NCBI RefSeq assembly: GCF_000517065.1
Contig: NZ_KI912105.1
Span: forward strand, 3,534,058-3,598,057
DNA length: 64,000 bases
Reading direction: 5' to 3'
From: Alkaliflexus imshenetskii DSM 15055
GTDB taxonomy: Bacteria; Bacteroidota; Bacteroidia; Bacteroidales; Marinilabiliaceae
Part shown: in pieces, positions 9,028-17,121 of the stretch
How the letters are laid out: each line of letters starts with the position of its first letter
Numbering within the stretch: the stretch's first letter is position 1
The notes under the pieces: generated by a model
Databases searched by the model: none
What the model was told of the DNA's origin: nothing
The model's input: the letters and a program-made list of their open reading frames with translations, nothing else
Program-made: the position numbers and the translations under genes

Positions 9028-10896
9028 ATGGCTAACATACTATCGGTAGAGAATCTGACGCACCATTGGGGCGATATCCGTCTGTTTAACGATCTGAATT
9101 TTGGACTTGAAGAGGGTGAAAAAGCCGCTCTGATTGCCCGTAATGGCAGTGGAAAAACTACACTGCTAAATGTGCTTGCCGGATTTCAGGCTCCCGACGG
9201 CGGTTCTGTAACCGTTCGCAATGGCATAAAATTGGGTTACCTCACTCAGGATCCCGTATTTGCAGCCGGCCAAAGCGTGATGGAAGCAATTTTCAATACC
9301 GACAATGATCTCATGACCCTCGTAAAAAATTACGAAGCGGCTGTAGAATCAGGCAATCAAAAGGCCATTGGCGAATTGGTAGGACGCATGGATACGCTCA
9401 ACGCCTGGGATTATGAGTCGCGTGTAAAACAGATCCTGTCTCAATTAAAGATTACCAACCTGTCTCAAAAGGTAGATCATCTCTCCGGTGGTCAGGTTAA
9501 GCGTGTGGCATTGGCTGCGGTACTGGTAAATGAACCTGATTTTTTAATTTTGGATGAGCCCACCAACCATCTGGATTTGGAGATGGTAGATTGGCTCGAA
9601 GAGTATCTGGGGCGCAACAGAGCCACTCTGTTAATGGTAACCCACGACCGCTTTTTTCTTGATCGGGTATGCAATGTCATTTTTGAACTTGATGATGAGT
9701 CGTTATATAAATATCAAGGTAATTACCGCTATTTTCTTGAGAAAAGAGATGAGCGCCAGAACCAACGCGCACAAGAGATTGAGCGTGCCCGAAACCTTCT
9801 GAGGAAGGAGCAGGACTGGATGAACAGGATGCCTCAGGCACGCGCCACCAAAGCCAAATATCGTATTGATGCTTTTTATGAGCTGAAGGAAGTGGCTTCG
9901 CAGAAAAGTCGCGAACAGAATATGTCGCTCGATATTCAAACGAGTAGGCTGGGTTCTAAGGTCCTTAATTTGGATGCGGTTAATAAGCAGTTTGATGGCA
10001 GGACTTTTATCCAGTCGTTCTCACATAAATTTGTACGTGGCGAAAAGATTGGTATCATTGGGAAAAACGGGGCAGGAAAGAGTACGCTGTTAAATATTCT
10101 CACAGGCGCATTAGAACCTGATTCGGGCAGTGTGGATTTGGGCGAGACAGTTGTTTTTGGCTATTATCGTCAGGAAGGCATTCAGCCCGATGAGAACAAG
10201 AAGGTTATCGATGTCATTTCAGAGATAGCAGATGTGATATACACCGGAAGTGGAAAAAGTCTGGATGCTGCGCAGTTTTTGCGCTACTTTATGTTTCCCA
10301 ATGAAATGCACCATGTGTTGGTAAGCAAACTTAGTGGTGGTGAGAAGAAGCGTCTCTATCTTATGACGGTGCTAATACGTAATCCCAATTTTCTGATTCT
10401 GGATGAACCCACCAACGATCTGGATATTTTTACGCTTGGCATATTGGAGGAGTATCTGCTTCAATTTGGAGGGTGTGTGCTCATTGTGTCTCACGACCGT
10501 TTTTTTCTTGACAACGTGGTTGATCAGTTGTTTGTTTTTGAAGGAGAAGGTGTGATACGTCAGTTTCCGGGCAACTACTCACAATATCACTCTGAAATTG
10601 CCAAAAAGCGTCAGGAGTCAGCAAAAGAACGTCAGGTAAAAGCAGCCGCCTCACCGGTAAAGGAGAAGGTTACTGCCGATAAGCCCCGCAAAATGACGTT
10701 TAAAGAGAAGCAAGAGTTTCAGCAACTCGAGGCGGATATTGCCCGGCTCGAATCAGAAAAATCCGTATTAGAGGAAAATCTGAGCTCGGGTTCCTTAGAC
10801 GCCGAAAAGTTACTTTCCGCTTCCAATCGTCTGGGCGAATTGCTGGCCGAACTGGATATGCTCGAAAATCGATGGATTGAACTCAGTGAATTGTAA
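9028..10896 (+). CDS. uup: ABC-F family ATPase, Uup-like
   Basis: 622 residues with two ABC ATPase domains and no membrane segments. The first Walker A is ARNGSGKTT (~37-45; Ala replaces the usual first Gly), with signature LSGGQVKR and Walker B FLILDEPTNHLDL. The second Walker A is GKNGAGKST (~345), with signature LSGGEKKR and Walker B FLILDEPTNDLDI. An acidic/basic linker joins the domains, and the C-terminal ~80 residues form a Lys/Glu-rich coiled coil as in Uup. ABC-F proteins act on ribosomes (translation rescue, antibiotic protection or assembly); Uup is also linked to precise transposon excision and DNA-structure binding. The C-terminal coiled coil is why I prefer Uup over EttA. Confidence 0.88.
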   Translation: MANILSVENLTHHWGDIRLFNDLNFGLEEGEKAALIARNGSGKTTLLNVLAGFQAPDGGSVTVRNGIKLGYLTQDPVFAAGQSVMEAIFNTDNDLMTLVKNYEAAVESGNQKAIGELVGRMDTLNAWDYESRVKQILSQLKITNLSQKVDHLSGGQVKRVALAAVLVNEPDFLILDEPTNHLDLEMVDWLEEYLGRNRATLLMVTHDRFFLDRVCNVIFELDDESLYKYQGNYRYFLEKRDERQNQRAQEIERARNLLRKEQDWMNRMPQARATKAKYRIDAFYELKEVASQKSREQNMSLDIQTSRLGSKVLNLDAVNKQFDGRTFIQSFSHKFVRGEKIGIIGKNGAGKSTLLNILTGALEPDSGSVDLGETVVFGYYRQEGIQPDENKKVIDVISEIADVIYTGSGKSLDAAQFLRYFMFPNEMHHVLVSKLSGGEKKRLYLMTVLIRNPNFLILDEPTNDLDIFTLGILEEYLLQFGGCVLIVSHDRFFLDNVVDQLFVFEGEGVIRQFPGNYSQYHSEIAKKRQESAKERQVKAAASPVKEKVTADKPRKMTFKEKQEFQQLEADIARLESEKSVLEENLSSGSLDAEKLLSASNRLGELLAELDMLENRWIELSEL

Positions 10897-11184
10897 AGCT
10901 AAACTGTCTTATTGAATAAATGTTGCGTTATGTTAATAATCTGACGGTTTTTTTTAATGATCTTCTGACTATTTTGTTTATTTGGAAGTTGGCTAAAAGG
11001 TGTTAAGTTATTTATTTTCTGTAAGTAATTTAAAATTTTACAATTCGTTTTTCTGTGGTTAAAATTATTGTTTACCTAAGGATTGCAAAGTAAAAGTTGA
11101 AATAAAATTGGTAAAAAATGAATGTAATTGTGTTGCTTTGTTAAAAAATGCATAGATTTGCAACCAAAATAACCCTTACCATAA
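10897..11184. other. intergenic region before the sensor kinase gene
   Basis: No gene is visible. AAACTGTC (10901-10908) can pair with GACGGTTT (10943-10950), followed by a T-run, a weak candidate terminator for the ABC-F gene because the loop is long. The distal part holds the kinase promoter at 11133-11160. Confidence 0.4.
11133..11160 (+). promoter_or_regulatory. Bacteroidota-type promoter of the sensor kinase gene
   Basis: TTG at 11133-11135, a 17-base spacer and TAGATTTG at 11153-11160. An alternative upstream element is ATTG at 11127-11130 (22-base spacer). The start codon follows 24 bases after the -7 box. Confidence 0.55.
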
Positions 11185-12627
11185 ATGTTACGCAGCAAGT
11201 TAATTACAGGAATGTTGTGTTTTGGTTTCTTTCAGTTGAATGCCAATACTCTATTGCCTTTTACAGATATACAACTTAGCTTAAGCTCGTTTATCTGCAT
11301 TGTTGCCGACTTACAAACTTCAGATGTCCTTTCGGAATCGACTCCAACGCTTTTTGCTGAATCTTCACCCAAAAGTAATTTGGATACACAACTTAATTGG
11401 TTGGTGTTATTCGTAATTGTCTTATTGTCGGTTCTTTGTCTGGCACTTCTATTTATCTGCTTTAAATATAATCGACGCCTCTCAGGATATGAGCGTTTAC
11501 TCCATGAAAATGGCATATCACAAAAATTTTCCAGCGGTAATAAAAATCTGAGCGAGTCTGAGAAAACCATGATTCTGAACAACGTGAGTGATATGGTTCT
11601 GTTTTTATCTCCCGAGAATCAGGTGGTTTGGGCCAATAGCCATTTTTTGAAAGCTTTTGGCCGAACCCCGGAGGAGGTAAGTGGCAAACCCATTCGTGAA
11701 TTAATTCCTGCTTTTTCTGAACTATCCGCGGTTTCCGATATGGCAGAGCGTCAAAAAGCCGGAACACTGTATCATGAATATTTTGTTCCAGATATTCAGA
11801 GAGTTTACAAGGCCACAGTAAACCCTGTATTTAACAGTCAGAGCCAGATAGAGGGGTATGTGAAAACGATGACTGACATTACTTTGCAGAAGCACATCGA
11901 AAACCAGTTGTTAAAGGCCAAGGAACAAGCTGAAGAATCAGATAACCTCAAGAGTGCTTTTTTGGCCAATATGAGCCATGAAATCAGAACGCCCATGAAT
12001 GCAATTATTGGGTTTGCTGAGCTTCTGGAAATACCCGATTTGTCTGATGAAGAGCGTAAGGAGTATTTGCGGATTATTCGCTCCAATGGGCAGCATCTTA
12101 TGATGTTGATATCTGATATTCTGGTTTTTTCTCAAATTGAGACCGGTCAGTTACAGATAGCACGAACCTCTTTGAGGATAAAACCTTTGCTCGACGAAGT
12201 TTTTAGCCAGTTTGGGGAGGAGGTTCGACGGCGCTCCAATGATAAGGTGAAGCTGCGTATGGTGACCGATTTTGCCAATGGTGATGAAATCTATACCGAT
12301 GGGATGCGTTTGCGACAAATACTCTATAATTTGTTAACCAATGCCATTAAGTTTACTGAAAAAGGAACCATCACCATAGGATGTAAGGGTACGCAAAACC
12401 AGTTTATTTTCTTTGTAAAGGATACGGGAATTGGCATTCCTGCCGATAAAAAGCAGATTATTTTCAGACGTTTTGAGCAGGTAGATAATGGAAGTGAGCG
12501 GAAGCGTGCCGGCACAGGGCTCGGTTTGTCAATATGTCGCGAGCTGGTCTATCTGATGGGTGGAAGGATTTGGGTTAACAGCACCGAATGCAAAGGCAGC
12601 ACATTTCTTTTTAAACTTCCGGGATAA
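11185..12627 (+). CDS. membrane PAS-domain sensor histidine kinase (orphan)
   Basis: 480 residues. An N-terminal hydrophobic signal-like segment (residues 5-21) and a transmembrane helix (~71-93, WLVLFVIVLLSVLCLALLF) bracket a short, ~50-residue extracytoplasmic stretch with no recognisable sensor fold. A PAS domain follows (~130-240, MVLFLSPENQVVWANSHFL), then a dimerisation domain with the phospho-accepting His265 in MSHEIRTPMNAIIGF, and a HATPase_c domain with the N box (NLLTNAIKF), G1 (DTGIGIP) and G2 (GTGLGLSI). No receiver domain is fused and no response regulator lies nearby, so its partner is unknown. The PAS domain may bind a small ligand. Confidence 0.9.
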   Translation: MLRSKLITGMLCFGFFQLNANTLLPFTDIQLSLSSFICIVADLQTSDVLSESTPTLFAESSPKSNLDTQLNWLVLFVIVLLSVLCLALLFICFKYNRRLSGYERLLHENGISQKFSSGNKNLSESEKTMILNNVSDMVLFLSPENQVVWANSHFLKAFGRTPEEVSGKPIRELIPAFSELSAVSDMAERQKAGTLYHEYFVPDIQRVYKATVNPVFNSQSQIEGYVKTMTDITLQKHIENQLLKAKEQAEESDNLKSAFLANMSHEIRTPMNAIIGFAELLEIPDLSDEERKEYLRIIRSNGQHLMMLISDILVFSQIETGQLQIARTSLRIKPLLDEVFSQFGEEVRRRSNDKVKLRMVTDFANGDEIYTDGMRLRQILYNLLTNAIKFTEKGTITIGCKGTQNQFIFFVKDTGIGIPADKKQIIFRRFEQVDNGSERKRAGTGLGLSICRELVYLMGGRIWVNSTECKGSTFLFKLPG

Positions 12628-12748
12628 CGCTTATTTGCGAAAACAAAACCAGGATTCAACAAACGAACATTTCTTTTAAATAGTAAGTTAATTGTGCAAA
12701 TCGTCTATTTATTGAAAAAAAAATGAGTGATTCGCTTATTTTTTTTGA

Positions 12749-12785
12749 TTTTGATTGTGATGTGTGATTATTATCATTATTTTTG
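12749..12785 (+). promoter_or_regulatory. promoter of the Phe/Tyr operon leader
   Basis: TATTTTTG at 12778-12785 matches TAnnTTTG. Upstream, ATTG (12754-12757) sits 20 bases away and TTTTG (12749-12753) 24 bases away, either of which could be the -33 element. Transcription would begin near 12790-12792, leaving about 16-18 bases before the leader ATG at 12808. Confidence 0.7.
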
Positions 12786-12807
12786 CACCATTCAAAACAT
12801 TATTGAG

Positions 12808-12897
12808 ATGCGAAGCTATTCCTATTTTTATTATTTCTTTTTCTTCTTTTTTTGGTATAAAGGCCAAAGGGGGTGGGTTTTGTGTATGCCTAAGTGA
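12808..12897 (+). CDS. Phe/Tyr-rich leader peptide of the aromatic amino acid operon
   Basis: A 29-codon ORF, ATG at 12808 and TGA at 12895-12897. Residues 4-17 read YSYFYYFFFFFFWY, so 13 of 14 are aromatic. The whole peptide has 7 Phe, 5 Tyr and 2 Trp. It lies just after a promoter, before a terminator-like hairpin, and 143 bases upstream of prephenate dehydratase. Leader peptides rich in the end-product amino acid are the hallmark of ribosome-mediated attenuation (pheL, trpL, hisL). I infer that ribosomes stalling on these codons report Phe/Tyr shortage. The overlapping 72-codon frame beginning at 12764 starts upstream of the likely transcription start and is probably not used. No strong Shine-Dalgarno is seen, as is usual in this phylum. 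Confidence 0.85.
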   Translation: MRSYSYFYYFFFFFFWYKGQRGWVLCMPK

Positions 12898-12938
12898 AAG
12901 AAAACAGGAATACCGTGAAGATATAAAGTCCCGCCCCT
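12869..12938 (+). promoter_or_regulatory. predicted antiterminator pairing of the Phe/Tyr attenuator
   Basis: GGGGGTGGG (12869-12877, inside the leader ORF after the aromatic codons) can pair with CCCGCCCCT (12930-12938) in nine consecutive pairs, seven G-C and two G-U. The second segment contains most of the 5' arm of the terminator, so the two structures exclude each other. A ribosome stalled at the Phe/Tyr codons (12817-12858) leaves 12869-12877 free, favouring read-through. I read this by eye; no folding energy was computed. Confidence 0.65.
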
Positions 12939-12960
12939 CATGTGAGGCGGGACTTTTTTT
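12926..12960 (+). terminator. attenuator terminator upstream of prephenate dehydratase
   Basis: AAGTCCCGCC (12926-12935) pairs with GGCGGGACTT (12946-12955) around a ten-base loop, and T residues run through 12954-12960. It lies after the leader-peptide stop and 80 bases before the ATG of the first structural gene. It is therefore placed to terminate the operon's own transcript rather than that of the sensor kinase gene 300 bases upstream. Confidence 0.85.
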
Positions 12961-13040
12961 GTTTCATGTGGTGAGCAACTGAACATGAGTGCCGTAAAAA
13001 GGTTTATAGAGGAAATATTTAACCATTGTAATCAAAAAGT

Positions 13041-13946
13041 ATGAGTCGGGAACTAAAAAGAGTGGCCATCCAGGGATGGCCGGGAGCCAATCACGAAATT
13101 GCCGCCCGTGCTTATTTTAAGGATAATGATGTGGAGATTGAGCCCTGCCTAACATTTCATGAGCTTTTTCAAAAAGTAGAGAAGAAGTCTGATTTGCTTG
13201 GCATTGTAGCCATCGAAAACACATTGGTCGGAAGCTTGCTGTCCAACTATACATTGCTGAAGAACTCAGGCCTCTCGGTACTTGGCGAGCATAAACTTCG
13301 TATAAAGCATCAACTGATGGCGATGCCCAGACAGACCATTGCCGATATTCGTGAAGTGCATTCACACCCGATGGCTTTGGCCCAATGTGAGATGTTTTTT
13401 CGCGAGCATCCGCACATCAGACTTATCGAATCGGAGGATACAGCATTAAGTGCTAAACTAATTTCTGACGATAAGCAGTTGGGCGTGGCAGCCATAGCCT
13501 CCTCACTAGCTGCCAAGTTGTATAACCTTGAAATAATTGCCAAGGATATAGAAACCAACAAGCACAACTTTACCCGTTTTCTTGTGGTGGGAGAGCAGGA
13601 TGACGCTCTTTTAGATGCGCAAATCAAGGATGGACGTATTAATAAATCCAGTGTTGTATTTTCGCTACCACATGAGGAGGGTAGCCTCTCAAAAATCCTT
13701 ACCATTCTTACTTTTTATAATATCAACCTCACTAAAATTCAATCCTTGCCAATAGTAGGACAGGAGTGGGAGTATCTTTTTTACATCGATGTGATGTTCA
13801 CTGATCATCTGCGCTACCGTCAATCATTGGATGCCATCCGACCGCTGTGCAGTAAGTTACGCGTGTTGGGTGAATACGAGGCCGCTGATACGCTTTATGA
13901 AACCAATGGTGGCCAGGGAGTTAAGAAGGCAGAAATAATTAAATAG
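13041..13946 (+). CDS. pheA: prephenate dehydratase with ACT domain
   Basis: 301 residues. It converts prephenate to phenylpyruvate, the committed step to phenylalanine. The PDT domain spans ~7-185, with the catalytic Thr178 in the family motif NFTRF. A C-terminal ACT domain starts ~204 (SSVVFSLPHEEGSLSKIL) and carries TKIQSLPI, a variant of the ESRP phenylalanine-binding motif, so feedback inhibition by Phe is expected. Unlike enterobacterial PheA there is no fused chorismate mutase; here the mutase is fused to the DAHP synthase two genes downstream. It is the first gene of a four-gene operon behind the attenuator at 12808-12960. Confidence 0.95.
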   Translation: MSRELKRVAIQGWPGANHEIAARAYFKDNDVEIEPCLTFHELFQKVEKKSDLLGIVAIENTLVGSLLSNYTLLKNSGLSVLGEHKLRIKHQLMAMPRQTIADIREVHSHPMALAQCEMFFREHPHIRLIESEDTALSAKLISDDKQLGVAAIASSLAAKLYNLEIIAKDIETNKHNFTRFLVVGEQDDALLDAQIKDGRINKSSVVFSLPHEEGSLSKILTILTFYNINLTKIQSLPIVGQEWEYLFYIDVMFTDHLRYRQSLDAIRPLCSKLRVLGEYEAADTLYETNGGQGVKKAEIIK

Positions 13947-13963
13947 CAAGAGCAGTTACAAAC

Positions 13964-15127
13964 ATGATAGAACCAGCACAACGTATAGGCACCGTTCAGG
14001 AGTACTACTTCTCGGTAAAACTCAAGCAGATTGAGAAGATGCGTGAAGAGGGAAAAGACGTGATTAATCTTGGAATCGGAAATCCCGATCAACCACCGGC
14101 ACCTGAGGTGTTGGAAACGCTTCGCCAATCGGCAGCAAGCCCGTCAAATCATGGGTATCAAAGTTATGTAGGTATTCCACAGCTACGAAAAGGCTTTGCT
14201 AAATGGTACAATCGAAGCTATGGCGTAGAACTCAACCCCGACAATGAAATATTGCCAATGATGGGTTCCAAGGAAGGTATCATGCATATTTCGATGGCTT
14301 TTTTAAATGCGGGCGATGAGGTGTTGCTTCCAAATCCTGGGTATCCTACCTATAGTGCTGTGACCAATCTGGTGGGTGCCATTCCCCGTTTTTATGATTT
14401 AACCTATGAAAATGGCTGGCAACCCAATCTGGATGCTCTTGAGAAAACCGATTTAAGCCGGGTAAAGCTTATGTGGGTTAACTACCCAAACATGCCAACC
14501 GGTGCTGCTGCACAACCAGAGGTTATGAAAGCGCTTATCGAATTTGGTAAAAAGCATCAGATCGTTATTTGCAACGATAATCCATACAGTTTCGTGCTCA
14601 ATCCCAGTCCGTCAAGCATTTTATCTGTTGATGGCGCAAAAGACATTGCCATAGAACTTAACTCGCTCAGCAAGTCACACAATATGGCCGGATGGCGTGT
14701 GGGATTGGCAGCATCCAATGCACAGTTTATTGGCTACATTTTGCGGGTGAAAAGCAATATGGACTCCGGAATGTTTAAGCCTTTGCAGGAAGCTGCCGCA
14801 AGGGCACTTGAACTCGGCAGCGACTGGTACACAAGCGTGAACGATGTTTATGCACAGCGCAGGGAGTTGGTTTGGGAAATTATGGATACACTGAACTGCT
14901 CTTATGATAAGAACCAGGTGGGTATGTTCATTTGGGCAAAGGTTCCTGAATCAGCCGTGTCCGGAGAGGCACTAAGCGATATAATGCTCGACAAATCACA
15001 TGTATTCATAACCCCGGGCTTTATTTTTGGTAGCAACGGGGAGCAATTTATCCGTATTTCATTGTGTACTCCTGCTGATGTATTACGGCAGGCCATCGAA
15101 AGAATAAAAACAGCAATAAAACTATAG
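13964..15127 (+). CDS. class I/II PLP-dependent aminotransferase (probable aromatic aminotransferase)
   Basis: 387 residues. The PLP-binding lysine is Lys237 in SLSKSHNMAGWRVG. Other fold-type I features include NLGIGNPDQPP near the N-terminus and LLPNPGYPTY. By overall pattern it belongs to the aspartate/LL-diaminopimelate aminotransferase group. Its place between prephenate dehydratase (17 bases upstream) and DAHP synthase (2 bases downstream) suggests that it transaminates phenylpyruvate and 4-hydroxyphenylpyruvate to Phe and Tyr. That substrate assignment is inference from the operon; aspartate or diaminopimelate transamination remains possible. Confidence 0.88.
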   Translation: MIEPAQRIGTVQEYYFSVKLKQIEKMREEGKDVINLGIGNPDQPPAPEVLETLRQSAASPSNHGYQSYVGIPQLRKGFAKWYNRSYGVELNPDNEILPMMGSKEGIMHISMAFLNAGDEVLLPNPGYPTYSAVTNLVGAIPRFYDLTYENGWQPNLDALEKTDLSRVKLMWVNYPNMPTGAAAQPEVMKALIEFGKKHQIVICNDNPYSFVLNPSPSSILSVDGAKDIAIELNSLSKSHNMAGWRVGLAASNAQFIGYILRVKSNMDSGMFKPLQEAAARALELGSDWYTSVNDVYAQRRELVWEIMDTLNCSYDKNQVGMFIWAKVPESAVSGEALSDIMLDKSHVFITPGFIFGSNGEQFIRISLCTPADVLRQAIERIKTAIKL

Positions 15128-15129
15128 TC

Positions 15130-16236
15130 ATGTCAAAACTGAATATTGAACCTATTAAACTTCAGGGATTGGATTTGAAACGTCCCTTGGTGATTTCCGG
15201 GCCTTGCAGTGCTGAGACTGAGGAGCAGACATTGGATACTGCACGTGCCCTCGCCGCTGTTGGCATTAAAGTTTTCCGTGCAGGAATCTGGAAGCCACGT
15301 ACACGTCCAGGCGCTTTCGAAGGTGTGGGCAGTTTGGGACTGCCCTGGTTGAAGCGTGTGAAAGAAGAAACCGGCATGTATGTGGGGGTTGAGGTGGCTA
15401 CCTCATTTCATGTGTATGAGGCACTTAAACATGGTGTGGATTTGGTGTGGGTAGGTGCCCGTACTTCTGCAAATCCTTTCGCTGTGCAAGAGGTTGCTGA
15501 CGCCCTTAAGGGTGTGAACATACCGGTGTTGGTGAAAAACCCTGTAAACCCCGATTTGGATTTATGGATTGGAGCCCTGGAGCGCATCAACAATGCTGGG
15601 ATTACTCAATTGGCAGCAATTCACAGGGGTTTCAGCACATACGATAAGTCAGAATTCAGAAACCATCCGCAGTGGCAGATTCCCATTGAGCTTCATCGTC
15701 GTATTCCCGAACTGCCTATTATTACCGACCCAAGCCACATCGCCGGAAAACGTGAACTGCTTGCCGGAATTTGCCAGGAAGCAATGGACCTTAACTTCGA
15801 TGGATTGATTATCGAATCTCATATCTGTCCTGAAAAGGCATGGAGCGATGCCTCGCAGCAGGTAACACCTCAAGGTTTAAAGGATATACTTGACAATCTG
15901 GTATTGCGCCGCCCCAAAATTGGTGACACGCCGCGTAATGAACTCGATGATTTGCGTAAAACCATCGATAAGTTGGATAACCAGTTGCTTGACATCCTGA
16001 AAGAGCGGATGCGAATTTCTGAAGCCATTGGTATGTATAAATATCAGAATAACATTACGATACTTCAGTCGCGCCGTTACGATGAGATTATGCGTGACAG
16101 GATTGAGCGTGCCGAAAAACGAGGCTTAAACCCAGATTTCACAACCCGTATTTTTGAATCTATTCACGAAGAGTCAATCAGCTGTCAGAGTGCAATAATG
16201 AATCGTGAACTCAAGAACAAAGAGGGTAAAGAGTAA
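15130..16236 (+). CDS. bifunctional DAHP synthase / chorismate mutase (type II) fusion
   Basis: 368 residues. Residues ~1-260 are a short KDO8P-synthase-like (type I-beta) DAHP synthase, with ISGPCSAET, FRAGIWKPRTRPGAFEG, VLVKNP and ITDPSHIAGKR marking the PEP, phosphate and metal sites. It condenses PEP and erythrose 4-phosphate, the entry reaction of the shikimate pathway. Residues ~270-360 are an AroQ-type chorismate mutase (RNELDDLRKTIDKLDNQLL, with KYQNN and ILQSRRYDEI), which makes prephenate. Fused mutases of this class in Bacteroidota both catalyse and confer feedback by prephenate. One polypeptide thus starts the pathway and supplies the substrate of both flanking prephenate enzymes. 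Confidence 0.94.
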   Translation: MSKLNIEPIKLQGLDLKRPLVISGPCSAETEEQTLDTARALAAVGIKVFRAGIWKPRTRPGAFEGVGSLGLPWLKRVKEETGMYVGVEVATSFHVYEALKHGVDLVWVGARTSANPFAVQEVADALKGVNIPVLVKNPVNPDLDLWIGALERINNAGITQLAAIHRGFSTYDKSEFRNHPQWQIPIELHRRIPELPIITDPSHIAGKRELLAGICQEAMDLNFDGLIIESHICPEKAWSDASQQVTPQGLKDILDNLVLRRPKIGDTPRNELDDLRKTIDKLDNQLLDILKERMRISEAIGMYKYQNNITILQSRRYDEIMRDRIERAEKRGLNPDFTTRIFESIHEESISCQSAIMNRELKNKEGKE

Positions 16237-16284
16237 CAATGTAGCAGTACACACATTAAAATACCATTAATACCAACTAATTCG

Positions 16285-17058
16285 ATGAAGATTTGTGTCC
16301 TTGGCGCCGGGAAAATGGGTACATGGCTTACCGATGCGCTATGTTTGCAACATGAAGTGGCCATCTACGATGTGGATAAGGAACGGCTTAGGTATGTTTT
16401 TAACACACAGCGCTTAACCACATTGGATGAGATTCGCGCCTTTGCACCTGAATTGCTCATCAACAGCGTAAATTTGAAATACACCATTAAGGCATTTGAG
16501 GAGGTACTTCCATATCTTCCGGAGAGTTGTATTTTGAGTGATATCGCATCGGTAAAAACCGGATTTCACGATTTTTACAAGAGTACCGGCCGGCGGTTTG
16601 TATCAACGCACCCGATGTTTGGACCTACATTTGCAAACCTTAAGGATTTGAGTGCGCATCACACGATAATCATCACAGAGTCAGATCATTTGGGGAAGGC
16701 ATTCTTTAAGGATTTTTATGGTTCCTTGGGGTTAAATATTCATCAATATTCGTTTGAGGAACATGATGAGACCATTGCTTATTCCTTATCTATTCCTTTT
16801 TCATCCACTTTGGTGTTTGCTGCCTGTATGAAAAAACAGGATGCGCCGGGAACAACTTTTCGCAAGCACATGGATATTGCCAAAGGTCTTTTGTCTGAGG
16901 ACGATTACCTGCTTACTGAGATTCTTTTTAACCCATACACTGTGGGACAGGTGGAGCAGATTCGAAAAGAACTGAAGGAGCTTCTTGAACTTATCAACAC
17001 TCGAAATACCGAGGGCATGCAGAAGTTCTTAGCTAAGGTGCGTAAGAATGTGGAGTAA
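16285..17058 (+). CDS. tyrA: prephenate dehydrogenase
   Basis: 257 residues. It oxidatively decarboxylates prephenate to 4-hydroxyphenylpyruvate for tyrosine. The NAD-binding Rossmann motif is GAGKMG at residues 7-12. The catalytic-region motifs SDIASVKTGF and STHPMFGPTF are typical, the latter holding the conserved His of the family. It lacks a C-terminal ACT domain and is shorter than many TyrA proteins (about 280-370), so direct tyrosine feedback is less likely here. It is the last gene of the aromatic operon, 48 bases after the DAHP synthase-mutase gene, and ends at a bidirectional terminator. Confidence 0.93.
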   Translation: MKICVLGAGKMGTWLTDALCLQHEVAIYDVDKERLRYVFNTQRLTTLDEIRAFAPELLINSVNLKYTIKAFEEVLPYLPESCILSDIASVKTGFHDFYKSTGRRFVSTHPMFGPTFANLKDLSAHHTIIITESDHLGKAFFKDFYGSLGLNIHQYSFEEHDETIAYSLSIPFSSTLVFAACMKKQDAPGTTFRKHMDIAKGLLSEDDYLLTEILFNPYTVGQVEQIRKELKELLELINTRNTEGMQKFLAKVRKNVE

Positions 17059-17081
17059 GTTTTCTCGGTAAATCAACATTA

Positions 17082-17121
17082 AAAAGCCGTATGGTCTGTT
17101 TGGTCAGACTATGCGGCTTTT
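17082..17121. terminator. bidirectional terminator between tyrA and tilS
   Basis: AAAAGCCGTATGGTCTG (17082-17098) pairs with CAGACTATGCGGCTTTT (17105-17121), including two G-U pairs, around a six-base loop. The genes on either side converge on it, and A/T tracts flank both arms. Confidence 0.85.

Noticed and set aside
12764-12982. A 72-codon frame covering the aromatic leader region
   Set aside because: It begins upstream of the probable transcription start, overlaps the promoter and reads through the terminator hairpin. The out-of-phase 29-codon ORF at 12808 explains the region far better.
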